A DNA stretch of 64,000 bases from Streptomyces sp. HM190 (GCF_009857135.1 NZ_CP047318.1:5704001-5768000), one strand, 5' to 3'; positions 44,012 to 52,343 are shown, counted from the stretch's first letter. Numbers and translations: made by a program. Notes: generated by a model not told the origin, from the letters alone.

Positions 44012-44557
44012 TCAGCCCTGCTTCTTCCGGCGTTTGAACAGCAACCGGGGCAACCCGGCCGGCACCGGCCGGCGCGTCGTCGCCGGTGTCGGCAGGGGAG
44101 CCCGCGCCAGATCGCCGTCGGGCAACGGCGCGGTCGTGCCCGTCGGCTCCAGACGGAGCACCCGGCACTCCCGTGCCCACCGCTCCGGCATGGCCTCGCC
44201 GTCGGGGGCGTTGAGCCGCTTCCCCTTCAGTTCGGCCACGGCCGCGTCCCACTCGGGCGACCGGGGTGCCAGCTCCACCACGGTGGCGCCCCAGGTCACG
44301 AGCCGCCCGCCCTTGTCCTTGCTGCGGACGGTCACCACGGCCGGGCCGCCGTCGACGAGGCCTGGCAGAGGCTGCTCGTCCGGCCCGTCGCCGACCAGGC
44401 ACACCGCGCCCTCGTGCCAGACGTGCCACAGGGCCCGCGACGGTACCTCGGGCCCCTGGGCGTGCGCCGTCGGCGTGCCGCCGCCGCTCACCCAGATGAG
44501 CCCGGACTTCTTGGTGGCCTCCTCGACGAGGGCCCGGTCGAGCAGCTGTTCCGTCAT
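44012..44557 (-). CDS. Conserved hypothetical protein, possible split-barrel (FMN-binding-like) fold
   Basis: A 181-aa protein without signal or membrane spans. The body alternates short beta strands (ALWHVWHEGAVCLVGD, PAVVTVRSKDKGGRLVTWGATVVELA), reminiscent of the pyridoxamine-phosphate-oxidase-like split barrel, and the last ~30 residues are basic and Pro-rich (PRLLFKRRKKQG). No catalytic residues can be assigned. ATG 44557. It lies 41 bp downstream of the corA stop on the same strand and may be cotranscribed with corA. Confidence 0.6.
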   Translation of the reverse strand: MTEQLLDRALVEEATKKSGLIWVSGGGTPTAHAQGPEVPSRALWHVWHEGAVCLVGDGPDEQPLPGLVDGGPAVVTVRSKDKGGRLVTWGATVVELAPRSPEWDAAVAELKGKRLNAPDGEAMPERWARECRVLRLEPTGTTAPLPDGDLARAPLPTPATTRRPVPAGLPRLLFKRRKKQG

Positions 44558-44598
44558 GCCGTCAGCCTAGGGCCTGGCCCCGCGGGGGAGCGGCGGGG

Positions 44599-45723
44599 CT
44601 ACAGCCAGCCGTTCCGCTTGAGCGTGCGGTGGATGCCCAGGCAGAGCGCGACCGTGACGCCGAGGACCACCGGGTAGCCGAACTTCCAGTGCGTCTCCGG
44701 CATGTAGTCGAAGTTCATGCCGTACACCCCGCACACCATCGTCGGCACGGCGATGATCGCCGCCCAGGAGGTGATCTTGCGCATGTCCTCGTTCTGGGCG
44801 ACCGAGGCCTGCGCCAGGTTCGCCTGGAGGATCGAGTTGAGCAGCTCGTCGAAGCCGACGACCTGCTCCTGCACCCGCGCGAGGTGGTCGGCCACGTCAC
44901 GGAAGTACTTCTGGATGTCCGGGTCGACCAGCCGCATCGGACGCTCGCTCAGCAACTGCATGGGCCGCACCAGGGGCAGCACCGCGCGCTTGAACTCCAT
45001 GACCTCGCGCTTGAGTTGGTAGATCCGGCCGGCGTCGGTGCCCCGGGGCGTGCCCTTGCGCCCGGGGGAGAACACCTCCGTCTCCACCTCGTCGATGTCG
45101 TCCTGCACGGCGTCGGCGACCGCCACGTACCCGTCGACGACATGGTCGGCGATGGCGTGCAGCACGGCCGACGGGCCCTTCGCGAGCAACTCCGGCTCGT
45201 CCTGCAGCCGGTGACGGAGCGCCCGCAGCGAGCCCTGGCCGCCGTGCCGGACGGTGATGAAGAAGTCCCGCCCGGTGAAGCACATCACCTCGCCGGACTC
45301 CACCACCTCGCTGGTGGCGGTGAGTTCGTCGTGCTCGACGTAGTGGATGGTCTTGAAGACGGTGAACAGGGTGTCGTCGTAGCGCTCCAGCTTCGGCCGC
45401 TGGTGCGCGTGCACCGCGTCCTCCACGGCCAGCGGGTGCAGCCCGAACTCGGCCGCGATACCGGCGAATTCGGCCTCGGACGGCTCGTGCAGACCGATCC
45501 ACACGAATCCGCCGTCCCGGCGCACCTGACGGATCGCCTCGTGCGGGGCGAGGGAGCGCTCGAACGTGACGCGCGCGCCGTCACGGTAGACCGCGCAGTC
45601 GACGACGGCCGTGGTCGCCTCCGCCGGGCGGGTGGCGTCGTACGCGGCCCCGTCCTTGCGCAGCGACAGCCGGGACGGCCGGGAGGGGCGGACCGCGGCG
45701 CGCAGGTTGTTGATCATCGACAT
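44599..45723 (-). CDS. corA: CorA-family magnesium/cobalt transporter
   Basis: Membrane channel of 374 aa for Mg2+/Co2+ uptake. A large cytoplasmic N-terminal domain (GFVWIGLHEPSEAEF, DALHAHQRPKLERYDDTLF-type motifs) is followed by long helices and two C-terminal spans. The selectivity motif YGMNFDYMPE sits between them, ending with a basic LKRNGWL. ATG 45723 has AGGAGTC upstream. Expression control by the divergent upstream region is possible, but no Mg2+ riboswitch was recognised there. Confidence 0.93.
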   Translation of the reverse strand: MSMINNLRAAVRPSRPSRLSLRKDGAAYDATRPAEATTAVVDCAVYRDGARVTFERSLAPHEAIRQVRRDGGFVWIGLHEPSEAEFAGIAAEFGLHPLAVEDAVHAHQRPKLERYDDTLFTVFKTIHYVEHDELTATSEVVESGEVMCFTGRDFFITVRHGGQGSLRALRHRLQDEPELLAKGPSAVLHAIADHVVDGYVAVADAVQDDIDEVETEVFSPGRKGTPRGTDAGRIYQLKREVMEFKRAVLPLVRPMQLLSERPMRLVDPDIQKYFRDVADHLARVQEQVVGFDELLNSILQANLAQASVAQNEDMRKITSWAAIIAVPTMVCGVYGMNFDYMPETHWKFGYPVVLGVTVALCLGIHRTLKRNGWL

Positions 45724-45859
45724 GGGCAGACTCCTTCGCAACGAAAGGCCGCCGACGACGGTTGGAACCACCCGGAATGAGGACGTTTTGACTTCCGATG
45801 TTTGGCACGTCCACAAAGCGGGGAGCACCGCACCGTCGCGGTGACAGCTTCGCTTGATT

Positions 45860-46130
45860 CAGATCGGCGGCGTCGGATCGATGAGGTCTGATCGGCGACG
45901 GCTGATCGATGAGGTGATCAAGGCGGTAAAGAAGTGCTCTTCCGTTGCGCGACGACCGACGAGCGGCACGACGCGAGTGAGGGTGGCAGCCAAGCAGAGA
46001 GCTGACGCGAGAGCTACGTGACTCAGCGGTCGGAAGAGCGGGTGGTACTGCACGGTCGACTTCGGTCCATCGCAGCCCCACCTCCTCCGGCCGGTCCCTC
46101 GTAAGGGACGTTCCATACCCCGTCCGGGGT
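45860..46130 (+). promoter_or_regulatory. T-box-like riboswitch candidate (possible isoleucine specifier)
   Basis: In order on the plus strand: a GTGATCAAGG segment (ATC at 45917-45919, a possible Ile specifier), AGAGAGC (45996-46002), GAAG, then GGGTGGTACTGCA (46040-46052), which differs at few positions from the T-box AGGGTGGNACCGCG. UGGU could pair with a tRNA ACCA end. TGC (46049-46051) pairs with GCA (46072-46074) around a GAC-UUCG-GUC tetraloop hairpin, and GGG (46040-46042) with CCC downstream, forming an antiterminator-like fold. GGTGG can pair instead with CCACC (46078-46082). The downstream gene is not an aminoacyl-tRNA synthetase, so this is tentative. Confidence 0.35.
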
Positions 46131-46260
46131 TCCCCGTAGGGGAGTCAGTTCTCTCCGGCCGGGACAAGAGGGCTTGAGAGCGACGCTTCTGCGTGCTGCC
46201 CGCGTGCTGTTCCGACCGGCGCCCAAGACTAACAGTCGACTGAAGTGTCAAGGCGCCCGT

Positions 46261-46287
46261 TTGCCTGTTCCTGACGAGTTCTATGCT
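46261..46287 (+). promoter_or_regulatory. Possible promoter for a leaderless mRNA
   Basis: TTGCCT (46261-46266) and TATGCT (46282-46287), spacer 15 bp (short). The ATG at 46294 is 7 bp after the -10, so transcription and translation could start at the same base. No Shine-Dalgarno precedes the ATG, which fits a leaderless message. Confidence 0.4.
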
Positions 46288-46293
46288 CGGTTC

Positions 46294-46878
46294 ATGGTTG
46301 ATGTTCTTCCGTTGGTGGAAGCCCGTTTGTGTTCCGCGCTGGGTGAGCCGGACGCGCGCGCAGCGGTCACCTTCCTCGGCACGGACCGCATCGAGGTGCT
46401 CCGTTTCACCGACGGCGACGTCGTCCGCTACGCCACGCTCGGCATGTCCGCCCAGCCGATGGCCGATCCCACCGCGGTCCTCGCCGACCCCGTCAAGGGC
46501 CCCCGCGCCGAACTCGTCCTGTCCGTACGGCACGGCATCGCCGACACCGACAAGGTGCTCCGCCCGCTCGCCGTCCTCGCCGCGTCACCCCAGGTGGAGG
46601 GTGTCGTCGTGGTGCCCGGTGCCTCCCTCGACGTGGGCGACCCGCTGTGGCCGGGCGCCCCCTTCACCTCCGTCCTCGTCGCCGAGTCCGGTGGCCTGGT
46701 GGAGGACCTCGAACTGGACGCCCCCGCCGAACCCGTCCGTTTCCTCCCCCTCCTTCCCATGACCCCCAACGAGGCGGCCTGGAAGCGGGTCCACGGCTCC
46801 CAGGCCCTCCAGGAGCGCTGGCTCACCCGGGGGACGGACCTGCGCGACCCCCTCCGTACGTCGGTCGCGCTGGACTAG
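46294..46878 (+). CDS. Suppressor-of-fused domain protein
   Basis: A 194-aa protein with the bacterial suppressor-of-fused (SUFU) fold: the N-terminal segment VLPLVEARLCSALGEPDARAAVTFLG, then VVRYATLGMSAQPM, RAELVLSV, and the C-terminal FLPLLPMTPNEAAWKRVHGSQALQERW. In bacteria this domain often occurs in immunity proteins and in stand-alone proteins of unknown role. ATG 46294 lacks a Shine-Dalgarno and may start a leaderless mRNA. It lies beyond the T-box-like region, which makes it the only gene that region could control. Confidence 0.8.
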   Translation: MVDVLPLVEARLCSALGEPDARAAVTFLGTDRIEVLRFTDGDVVRYATLGMSAQPMADPTAVLADPVKGPRAELVLSVRHGIADTDKVLRPLAVLAASPQVEGVVVVPGASLDVGDPLWPGAPFTSVLVAESGGLVEDLELDAPAEPVRFLPLLPMTPNEAAWKRVHGSQALQERWLTRGTDLRDPLRTSVALD

Positions 46879-47132
46879 GTCGGCCGCCCCCAGGCTCCCC
46901 CCATGACTCCCCCGTGTGACGGACGGCACGCCGCAGGTGACCGGCGGACGCCCGGCAGGTGGCCGAAAGTCGGCGTTTCCCTCCGTGGTGCGGGTAGGTG
47001 ATTCCGATGGCGGGTCCACCGGCCCCGGAGGGACCGGGCCGCCCTCCGGCGTCCGCCGGCCGTGCGCGGAATGTGACGCGCACACGCCGGACGGGTGATC
47101 GTCCTTGACGCGAGGAAGCACGGGGAGGACCG

Positions 47133-47783
47133 TTGAGCCCTATGAGGGGCGAACCCAGTTGCCCGAAGTGTGGTGGCCGGGTCAGGGCTCCCGGCCTCTT
47201 TGCCGACTCCTGGCAGTGCGCTGTACACGGGACGGTGCATCCGCTGCAGCCCGTGATCCCGCCCAGCGTCGAGGCCCTCAGCGTCGTGGTGCACCGCGCC
47301 CAGGTGCCGGTGTGGATGCCGTGGCCGCTGCCGGTGGGGTGGCTGTTCACCGGCGCGGCCTTCGCCGGCGACGACCGCAGCGGAGGGCGCGCCACCGCCG
47401 TGGCCTGCTCCGGTCCGGGGCCGCTCGGCGGCATGGGTGAGATGGTGCTCATCGCCGAGGAGCTCGGCGTGGGCCTCGGCGCCCGGTACGCCGGCGTCGA
47501 CGGACCCGACCCCGGGCCGTACCTCAGCGTGGAGAAACCACCCCAGGCGAAGGTGCTCGCCGCAGGACGCCCCACGCCCCTGTGGCATGTCCCCGGCACC
47601 CCCGACGACCGCGCGGTCTTCGCCGGCGAGGCGCTCGGCCTCTGGCTGTGGGCGGTCGTCTGGCCCGAACAGACGGGCCTGCTCATGTACGACGAACTGG
47701 TCCTGACCGACCTGCGGGACGCGGGTGCCGAGGTGGAACTGCTGCCGTGCGGCGCGCTCTCCCCACGCATCCTGGAGCCGTAG
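47133..47783 (+). CDS. Conserved actinobacterial protein with zinc-ribbon start (DUF6758-like)
   Basis: A 216-aa cytoplasmic protein. The N-terminus RGEPSCPKCGGRVRAPGLFADSWQCAVHG has a CxxC...CxxH zinc-ribbon-like arrangement. The body has conserved Trp/Pro-rich pieces (VPVWMPWPLPVGWLFTG) and a central glycine stretch (VACSGPGPLGGMGEMVLIAEELG). It resembles the DUF6758 family seen next to PHP-domain genes in Streptomyces. The start TTG 47133 is 5 nt after GGGGAGGA; the alternative ATG 47142 is too far from that site. It probably precedes the PHP gene on the same transcript. Confidence 0.72.
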   Translation: MSPMRGEPSCPKCGGRVRAPGLFADSWQCAVHGTVHPLQPVIPPSVEALSVVVHRAQVPVWMPWPLPVGWLFTGAAFAGDDRSGGRATAVACSGPGPLGGMGEMVLIAEELGVGLGARYAGVDGPDPGPYLSVEKPPQAKVLAAGRPTPLWHVPGTPDDRAVFAGEALGLWLWAVVWPEQTGLLMYDELVLTDLRDAGAEVELLPCGALSPRILEP

Positions 47784-47994
47784 GGCCCCCGAGCCTTTCT
47801 TCCCCGGCGGCCCGCCTGGAGGCCCCTGGCCCTGTCGCGACGCCTGCCGCACTGGGTGGGGGCCTGGACGGCAGCGGCCGCGTCTCCTCCGTGTGTAGGG
47901 GGCGCTTCCTGGTTTCGGGTGTGACCGGAGGGCTTCGGAAGGGCGCTATTCTTGAGTGTCCCCTTCCGCTTCGTCTGTGCCTGGAGTCCGCGTC

Positions 47995-48870
47995 GTGCGC
48001 ATCGATCTGCACTGCCACTCCACGGCCTCCGACGGCACGGACACCCCAGCCGAGCTGGTGCGGAACGCCCACGCCGCGGGCCTGGACGTGGTCGCGCTGA
48101 CCGACCACGACACCACCCGCGGGTACGCGGAGGCGATCGCCGCGCTGCCGCAGGGGCTCACGCTCGTCACCGGCGCCGAACTGTCGTGCCGCCTGGGCGG
48201 CGTCAGCATGCACATGCTGGCCTACCTGTTCGACCCGGACGAGCCCCGGCTGCTCGCCGAGCGCGAACTGGTCCGGGACGACAGGGTGCCGCGCGCCCGC
48301 GGCATGGTCGCCAAGCTCAACGAGCTGGGCGTACCGGTCACCTGGGAGCAGGTCGCGCGGATCGCCGGGGACGGCTCCGTGGGCCGGCCCCACGTGGCCA
48401 CCGCCCTCGTCGAACTCGGCGTCGTACCGACGGTGAACGACGCGTTCACCCCGCAGTGGCTCGCCGACGGAGGGCGTGCCCACATCGAGAAGCACGAGAC
48501 CGACCCGTTCGAGGCGATCCGGCTGATCAAGGGTGCCGGCGGGGTCGCGGTGTTCGCGCACCCCGCCGCCGCCAAACGGGGCCGCACCGTCCCCGAGTCC
48601 GCGATCGCCGACCTCGCCGCGGCCGGGCTCGACGGCATCGAGGTCGACCACATGGACCACGACCCGGCGACCCGGGCGCGCCTGCGCGGCCTCGCGAAGG
48701 AACTGGGGCTGCTCACCACCGGATCCTCGGACTACCACGGCAGCCGCAAGACCTGTGTACTCGGCGAGTACACGACCGACCCCGAGGTGTACGGGGAGAT
48801 CACGCGCCGGGCCACCGGGGCCTTCCCCGTCCCCGGCACCGGCGGGAACCAGTCGGTTCCCCGGCCGTAG
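47995..48870 (+). CDS. PHP-domain phosphoesterase (RNase AM / nucleoside-bisphosphatase-like)
   Basis: Metal-dependent phosphoesterase of 291 aa. The PHP motifs are RIDLHCHSTASDGTDTP (metal His residues), LTDHDTT, TGAELSC, FAHPAA and the C-terminal GSSDYHGS. This pattern fits the YciV/RNase AM branch, which dephosphorylates 3',5'-nucleoside bisphosphates and trims RNA 5' ends. Cytoplasmic. GTG 47995 with TGGAG ~9 nt upstream is preferred over the in-frame GTG at 47956 because the conserved fold begins at once. It is followed by marC. Confidence 0.85.
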   Translation: MRIDLHCHSTASDGTDTPAELVRNAHAAGLDVVALTDHDTTRGYAEAIAALPQGLTLVTGAELSCRLGGVSMHMLAYLFDPDEPRLLAERELVRDDRVPRARGMVAKLNELGVPVTWEQVARIAGDGSVGRPHVATALVELGVVPTVNDAFTPQWLADGGRAHIEKHETDPFEAIRLIKGAGGVAVFAHPAAAKRGRTVPESAIADLAAAGLDGIEVDHMDHDPATRARLRGLAKELGLLTTGSSDYHGSRKTCVLGEYTTDPEVYGEITRRATGAFPVPGTGGNQSVPRP

Positions 48871-49164
48871 GGCTCCCGGCGGTTCGGCCCGGGGCGCATG
48901 CGGCGGGTCGGGCGGGAGTACCTGACGGGCCGATCCAGGGACGACCCGGCGGGGCGGCGGTATCGCCACCCTGCCCTGAGTCCCTCCCTGCCCGTCCTCG
49001 CGCCGTCCCGCGCCTCGTTTCCTCCGCCTGGTCCTGGTCGGCGCGGGGCTTCCGCCCGGCCACGCCTGGCTCGCTCCGCGCCGCTCGCACCGTCCCGCTC
49101 GGCGATACGGGCGGTCGGCCCCTCACCCTTCTCCCCCTTCCGCACACTCTCGCAAGGCACCCCC

Positions 49165-49770
49165 GTGTTCGATCTCGCCGTCTTCGGTTCCCTCTTCCTC
49201 ACCCTGTTCGTGATCATGGATCCCCCCGGGATCACCCCGATCTTCCTGGGCCTCACCGCCGGGCGCCCCGCCCGGACGCAGAAGCGGATGGCGCTGCAGG
49301 CCGTCTGCGTGGCCGGTGGCGTGATCGCCGTCTTCGGTCTGCTGGGGCACCAGATCCTCGACTACCTGCATGTCTCCGTGCCCGCGCTGATGATCGCGGG
49401 TGGACTGCTGCTCCTGCTGATCGCGCTCGACCTGCTCACCGGGAAGACGGACGAGCCCAAGCAGACGAAGGACGTGAACGTCGCCCTGGTACCGCTCGGC
49501 ATGCCGCTGCTCGCCGGGCCCGGGGCCATCGTGTCGGTGATCCTCGCGGTGCAGAAGGCGGACGGTGTGGCCGCCCAGGTATCGGTCTGGGCCGCGATCC
49601 TGGCGATCCATGTCGTGCTGTGGCTGACGATGCGGTACTCGCTGCTGATCATCCGCGTCATCAAGGACGGCGGTGTGGTGCTGGTGACCCGCCTCGCGGG
49701 CATGATGCTGTCCGCGATCGCGGTGCAGCAGATCATCAACGGCGTCACGCAGGTCGTCCAGGGCGGCTGA
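49165..49770 (+). CDS. MarC-family integral membrane protein
   Basis: A 201-aa protein with six membrane spans. The first carries LFVIMDPPGITPIFLGLT, the family hallmark. The loop ALVPLGMPLLAGPGAIVSVIL before span four is also conserved. MarC proteins resemble transporters but have no settled substrate. GTG 49165 follows GCAAGG. The frame is open ~90 codons further upstream without coding character. A strong hairpin (49805-49848) ends the gene. Confidence 0.85.
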   Translation: MFDLAVFGSLFLTLFVIMDPPGITPIFLGLTAGRPARTQKRMALQAVCVAGGVIAVFGLLGHQILDYLHVSVPALMIAGGLLLLLIALDLLTGKTDEPKQTKDVNVALVPLGMPLLAGPGAIVSVILAVQKADGVAAQVSVWAAILAIHVVLWLTMRYSLLIIRVIKDGGVVLVTRLAGMMLSAIAVQQIINGVTQVVQGG

Positions 49771-49804
49771 TGCCTCGGTCACCGGCGCAGGTGCCGGACA
49801 TGGC

Positions 49805-49848
49805 AGAGCCCCGTACGGCGCACCTCGGTGCGGCCCGTACGGGGCTCT
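49805..49848. terminator. Terminator between marC and the 50-aa protein gene
   Basis: 14-bp perfect stem AGAGCCCCGTACGG / CCGTACGGGGCTCT (49805-49818, 49835-49848), with a smaller GCACC/GGTGC stem in the loop. It lies between converging stops and can act in both directions. Confidence 0.8.
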
Positions 49849-49896
49849 GAAGTCTGTACGGATCCGCCTCCCGTGAGGCGGTCGCGTCGGCCGGTA

Positions 49897-50049
49897 CTAC
49901 GAAGCGGTCACGTCGGCGGGGCGGATCCAGAGGCGCTGCCCGATGGCGGCGGCCTGCTGCACGATCCTGTTGACGGAGGCGGCGTCCACGACGGTGCTGT
50001 CCACGGGCGTGCCGTTGACGTCGTCGAGTCGCAGGATTTCGAAGCGCAT
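49897..50049 (-). CDS. Small conserved protein (50 aa) of unknown function
   Basis: MRFEILRLDDVNGTPVDST then VVDAASVNRIVQQAAAIGQR and LWIRPADVTAS. A single small alpha/beta protein with no membrane span or signal. ATG 50049 is preceded by AGGGAGAAGCC, a strong ribosome-binding site. I recall very similar short proteins in many Streptomyces, which supports a real gene. It diverges from the NYN gene across an AT-rich spacer. Confidence 0.75.
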   Translation of the reverse strand: MRFEILRLDDVNGTPVDSTVVDAASVNRIVQQAAAIGQRLWIRPADVTAS

Positions 50050-50136
50050 GGCTTCTCCCTTCGTCTGGTCGTCCTCCCGCTGGGGAGAACTACTGGTGGT
50101 GCGCGGGTCGTCGGTGCCCGTGTTCCATGAGGATTC

Positions 50137-50290
50137 AACGGTATGCGTGTTACAAACATTCCCTACGCTAAGGAAATTTTTCGAGAAGCTAATTACTGGC
50201 TGGTAAGCGACGTTGTGGGTGCGTCTACCTGGAAGCTGCAGGAACCTGTAAGACTGATTGGGACCGGTTGTGTTCGCACAGTGACCGCCG
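50137..50290. other. AT-rich spacer between the 50-aa gene and the NYN gene
   Basis: Base composition drops sharply here (runs such as AAATTTTTCGAGAAGCTAATTACTGG). A frame from ATG 50143 reads MRVTNIPYAKEIFREANYW but uses codons unlike the surrounding genes and runs on in the wrong frame through the NYN gene, so it is probably not a gene. The spacer most likely holds divergent promoters. Confidence 0.45.
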
Positions 50291-50305
50291 GGATGATGGA
50301 TGCAT

Positions 50306-51205
50306 ATGAACGACGACGACCTGACAGCGCTCGGCGCCCGCATCGACCGTACGAACGAACTGCTCCAGCGCATGCTCGCCGAGGTGGCGAAGACGCCCTC
50401 GACCCATGCGATCTTCGTCGACGCCGGGTATCTGTACGCGGCCGTGGGGCGGCTCGTCGCCGGAACGGAGGACCGGCGGTCCTTCGACCTCGACGCGGAA
50501 GGTCTCATCGACGCCCTGATCGACCGGGCCCGCACGATCTTCGCCGACAGCCGGCTGCTCCGGGTCTACTGGTACGACGGGGCGCGGCGCCGCATCCACA
50601 CGGCCGAGCAGCAGTCCATCGCCGAACTGCCGGACGTCAAGGTGCGGCTCGGCAACCTCAACGCGAACAACCAGCAGAAGGGCGTCGACTCCCTCATCCG
50701 CACCGACCTGGAGTCCCTGGCCCGGCACCGCGCCATCAGCGACGCGGCACTGCTCGGCGGCGACGAGGACCTGGTCTCGGCGGTCGAGGCCGCGCAGGGG
50801 TACGGGGCGCGCGTCCATCTGTGGGGCATCGAGGCGCCGGAGGGCCGCAACCAGGCCGAGCCGCTGCTCTGGGAGGTCGACAGCCAGCGCACCTTCGACC
50901 TCGACTTCTTCAAGCCGTACGTCTCCCGGCGCGCCGCCGTCCCGTACGAGTCCACCGCCGGGGCCCGGCCCACCCGTGAGGACGTCCGCTTCGTCGGCGC
51001 CCAGGTCGCCGCGAAGTGGCTTGCGTCCCGGGGCCGCGAGCCGCTCAAGGAACTCCTGCACGGCCACCCGTACCTGCCCGGCTCGGTGGACCAGGACCTC
51101 CTCGTCGAGGCGGAGGGGCTGCTCCAGTACTCGCTGAGGGGTCAGGCGGACCTGAGACGGGCGCTGCGGGACGGGTTCTGGGAGCACCTGCGGGCGCAGT
51201 ACTAG
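50306..51205 (+). CDS. NYN-domain (PIN-like) ribonuclease family protein
   Basis: A 299-aa protein with a coiled N-terminal ~30 residues (LGARIDRTNELLQRMLAEVAK), then a NYN domain. Conserved acidic positions sit in HAIFVDAGYLY, GVDSLIRTDL and AALLGGDEDLVSAVEAAQ, the triad expected to bind metal and cut RNA. The C-terminal ~90 residues form another helical domain. ATG 50306 and ATG 50300 are both possible; neither has a strong ribosome-binding site. Confidence 0.8.
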   Translation: MNDDDLTALGARIDRTNELLQRMLAEVAKTPSTHAIFVDAGYLYAAVGRLVAGTEDRRSFDLDAEGLIDALIDRARTIFADSRLLRVYWYDGARRRIHTAEQQSIAELPDVKVRLGNLNANNQQKGVDSLIRTDLESLARHRAISDAALLGGDEDLVSAVEAAQGYGARVHLWGIEAPEGRNQAEPLLWEVDSQRTFDLDFFKPYVSRRAAVPYESTAGARPTREDVRFVGAQVAAKWLASRGREPLKELLHGHPYLPGSVDQDLLVEAEGLLQYSLRGQADLRRALRDGFWEHLRAQY

Positions 51206-51308
51206 GCAGTAACCAGTACCAGCCCGTACCGGCAGAGGGCGTGCGTGTACGGAGTGGGGCTGGGGCTTCGACGGTGTTCGTGGCCGGTGGGGGCCTGTTC
51301 CGGTCGCT

Positions 51309-52178
51309 TCAGCCGGTCAGCTGGTCCCAGAAGCCGATCAGGGCGGCGGCTGTGGCCTTCGGCTGGTCCGTGTTGGGGGAGTGCTCGGCGGCGGCGATGA
51401 CGGTGCGGTGCGCGCGGAGGCGTGCGGCCATGTCGTCGAGGAGCGGGATCGGCCAGGTGTCGTCGCGCTCGCCGGACAGGACGTGCGTGGGCAGGCCGAG
51501 GGCGGCCAGCTCCGCGACTCGGTCGGGTTCCGAGCAGAGTTGCCGGCCGGTGGCGATGAGCTGCGCCGGGCTGTGGGCGAGCCAGCGGCGGCGCAGGTCG
51601 GCGCTGTCGTCCAGTCCCTCGTCGAGGCCGCCGGTGTCGGTCTCCTCCGGCGGTTCCATCGCCTGGATGGCGTCCCACACCTGCTCCATGCCCATCACGG
51701 CCAGGGCGTCCCGCAACAGTTTCACGCGCTGCTGCTGGCTCTCCGAGATCTGGGCGGGGCCCGAGGCCATCAGGGTGAGGGAGGCGAAGGAGGAGGGGGC
51801 CAGCAGGACGGCGGCACGGCAGATCTGGCCGCCGAGGGAGTGGCCGACGAGATGCAGGGTGGCGCCGTCTCCGACGACCCGCGCCTGGGCGAGCAGGTCC
51901 CTCGCCAGCTCGTCCTGCGCGTACGGCGACTCGTCGTCCTTGGGGCCCTCGCTCTCGTACTGGCCCCGTCCGTCCACGGCGACGGAGCGGTAGCCGGCCT
52001 TGGCCAACGGTTCGTGCAGCGCGATGAAGTCCTCCTTGCTGCCCGTGAACCCCGGTACGAGGAGCACGGTGCCCTTCACCGGGGTGCCCGCCTCGATGAC
52101 GGCGAACTCACCGCGCGAGGTGCGAAGCCGGTGGGCGCGGGCACCGGGGGGAAGGGCGAACGTGGGAGGACGGCTCAT
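51309..52178 (-). CDS. Alpha/beta-hydrolase
   Basis: A 289-aa hydrolase. The oxyanion region is LLVPGFTGSKEDF, the nucleophile Ser is in LVGHSLGGQ, the acid lies in SGERDDTWPI and the His in AAEHSPNTD. A cap region lies between strands six and seven (ESQQQRVKLLRDALAVMG). Substrate unknown. ATG 52178 starts MSRPPTFALPPGARAHRLRT. It lies downstream of the helicase gene on the same strand, but a terminator separates them. Confidence 0.85.
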   Translation of the reverse strand: MSRPPTFALPPGARAHRLRTSRGEFAVIEAGTPVKGTVLLVPGFTGSKEDFIALHEPLAKAGYRSVAVDGRGQYESEGPKDDESPYAQDELARDLLAQARVVGDGATLHLVGHSLGGQICRAAVLLAPSSFASLTLMASGPAQISESQQQRVKLLRDALAVMGMEQVWDAIQAMEPPEETDTGGLDEGLDDSADLRRRWLAHSPAQLIATGRQLCSEPDRVAELAALGLPTHVLSGERDDTWPIPLLDDMAARLRAHRTVIAAAEHSPNTDQPKATAAALIGFWDQLTG

Positions 52179-52287
52179 GGGGCGAGGGTAACCGGAGACC
52201 GGGGAGCGGGATCACCCTGGCGGGTGGTTCGGGTGGCCACCGTGGGACGAGAGGGCTGGGAGGCCAGGGCGTGCGGGGAACCAGCGC

Positions 52288-52324
52288 CGAAGGCCCGGCT
52301 CCCAGAGAGGGAACCGGGCCTTCG
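52288..52324 (-). terminator. Terminator after the DEAD-box helicase gene
   Basis: 11-bp perfect stem CGAAGGCCCGG / CCGGGCCTTCG (52288-52298, 52314-52324), 20 bp beyond the helicase stop on the minus strand. Confidence 0.75.
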
Positions 52325-52343
52325 CACAGCCAGTCACCCGACC

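Larger units (their letters stand above)
45724..46293. other. Divergent intergenic region between corA and the suppressor-of-fused gene
   Basis: 570 bp with no gene of convincing codon use. It contains direct repeats of GATCGATGAGG near 45876-45915, a T-box-like structure on the plus strand (separate entry) and three small hairpins in a row: GTCCCT-CGTA-AGGGAC near 46097, CCCC-GTCC-GGGG near 46120 and TCCCC-GTA-GGGGA near 46130. A TTGCCT/TATGCT pair lies just before the next gene. Confidence 0.5.

Noticed and set aside
45581-46081. A minus-strand start with a strong GGAGGAGGTGG ribosome-binding-site-like sequence near 46083
   Set aside because: The frames it opens run into corA in the wrong frame or stop after 15 codons, and have no conserved features. 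The motif is better explained as the complement of the CCACCTCCT strand of the T-box-like fold.
45724-46293. Magnesium riboswitch (M-box/ykoK type) upstream of corA
   Set aside because: On the minus strand upstream of corA I could not find the conserved M-box core; the structure seen there is on the other strand and looks like a T-box.
45859-46533. A 224-codon minus-strand open frame spanning the corA/suppressor-of-fused gap
   Set aside because: Half is antisense to the suppressor-of-fused gene and the rest has unfavourable codon use; no recognisable domain.
50240-50266. GGAACC upstream of the NYN gene as an ECF promoter
   Set aside because: The expected CGTT is not present at 16-17 nt; only a CGGTT occurs at the wrong distance.
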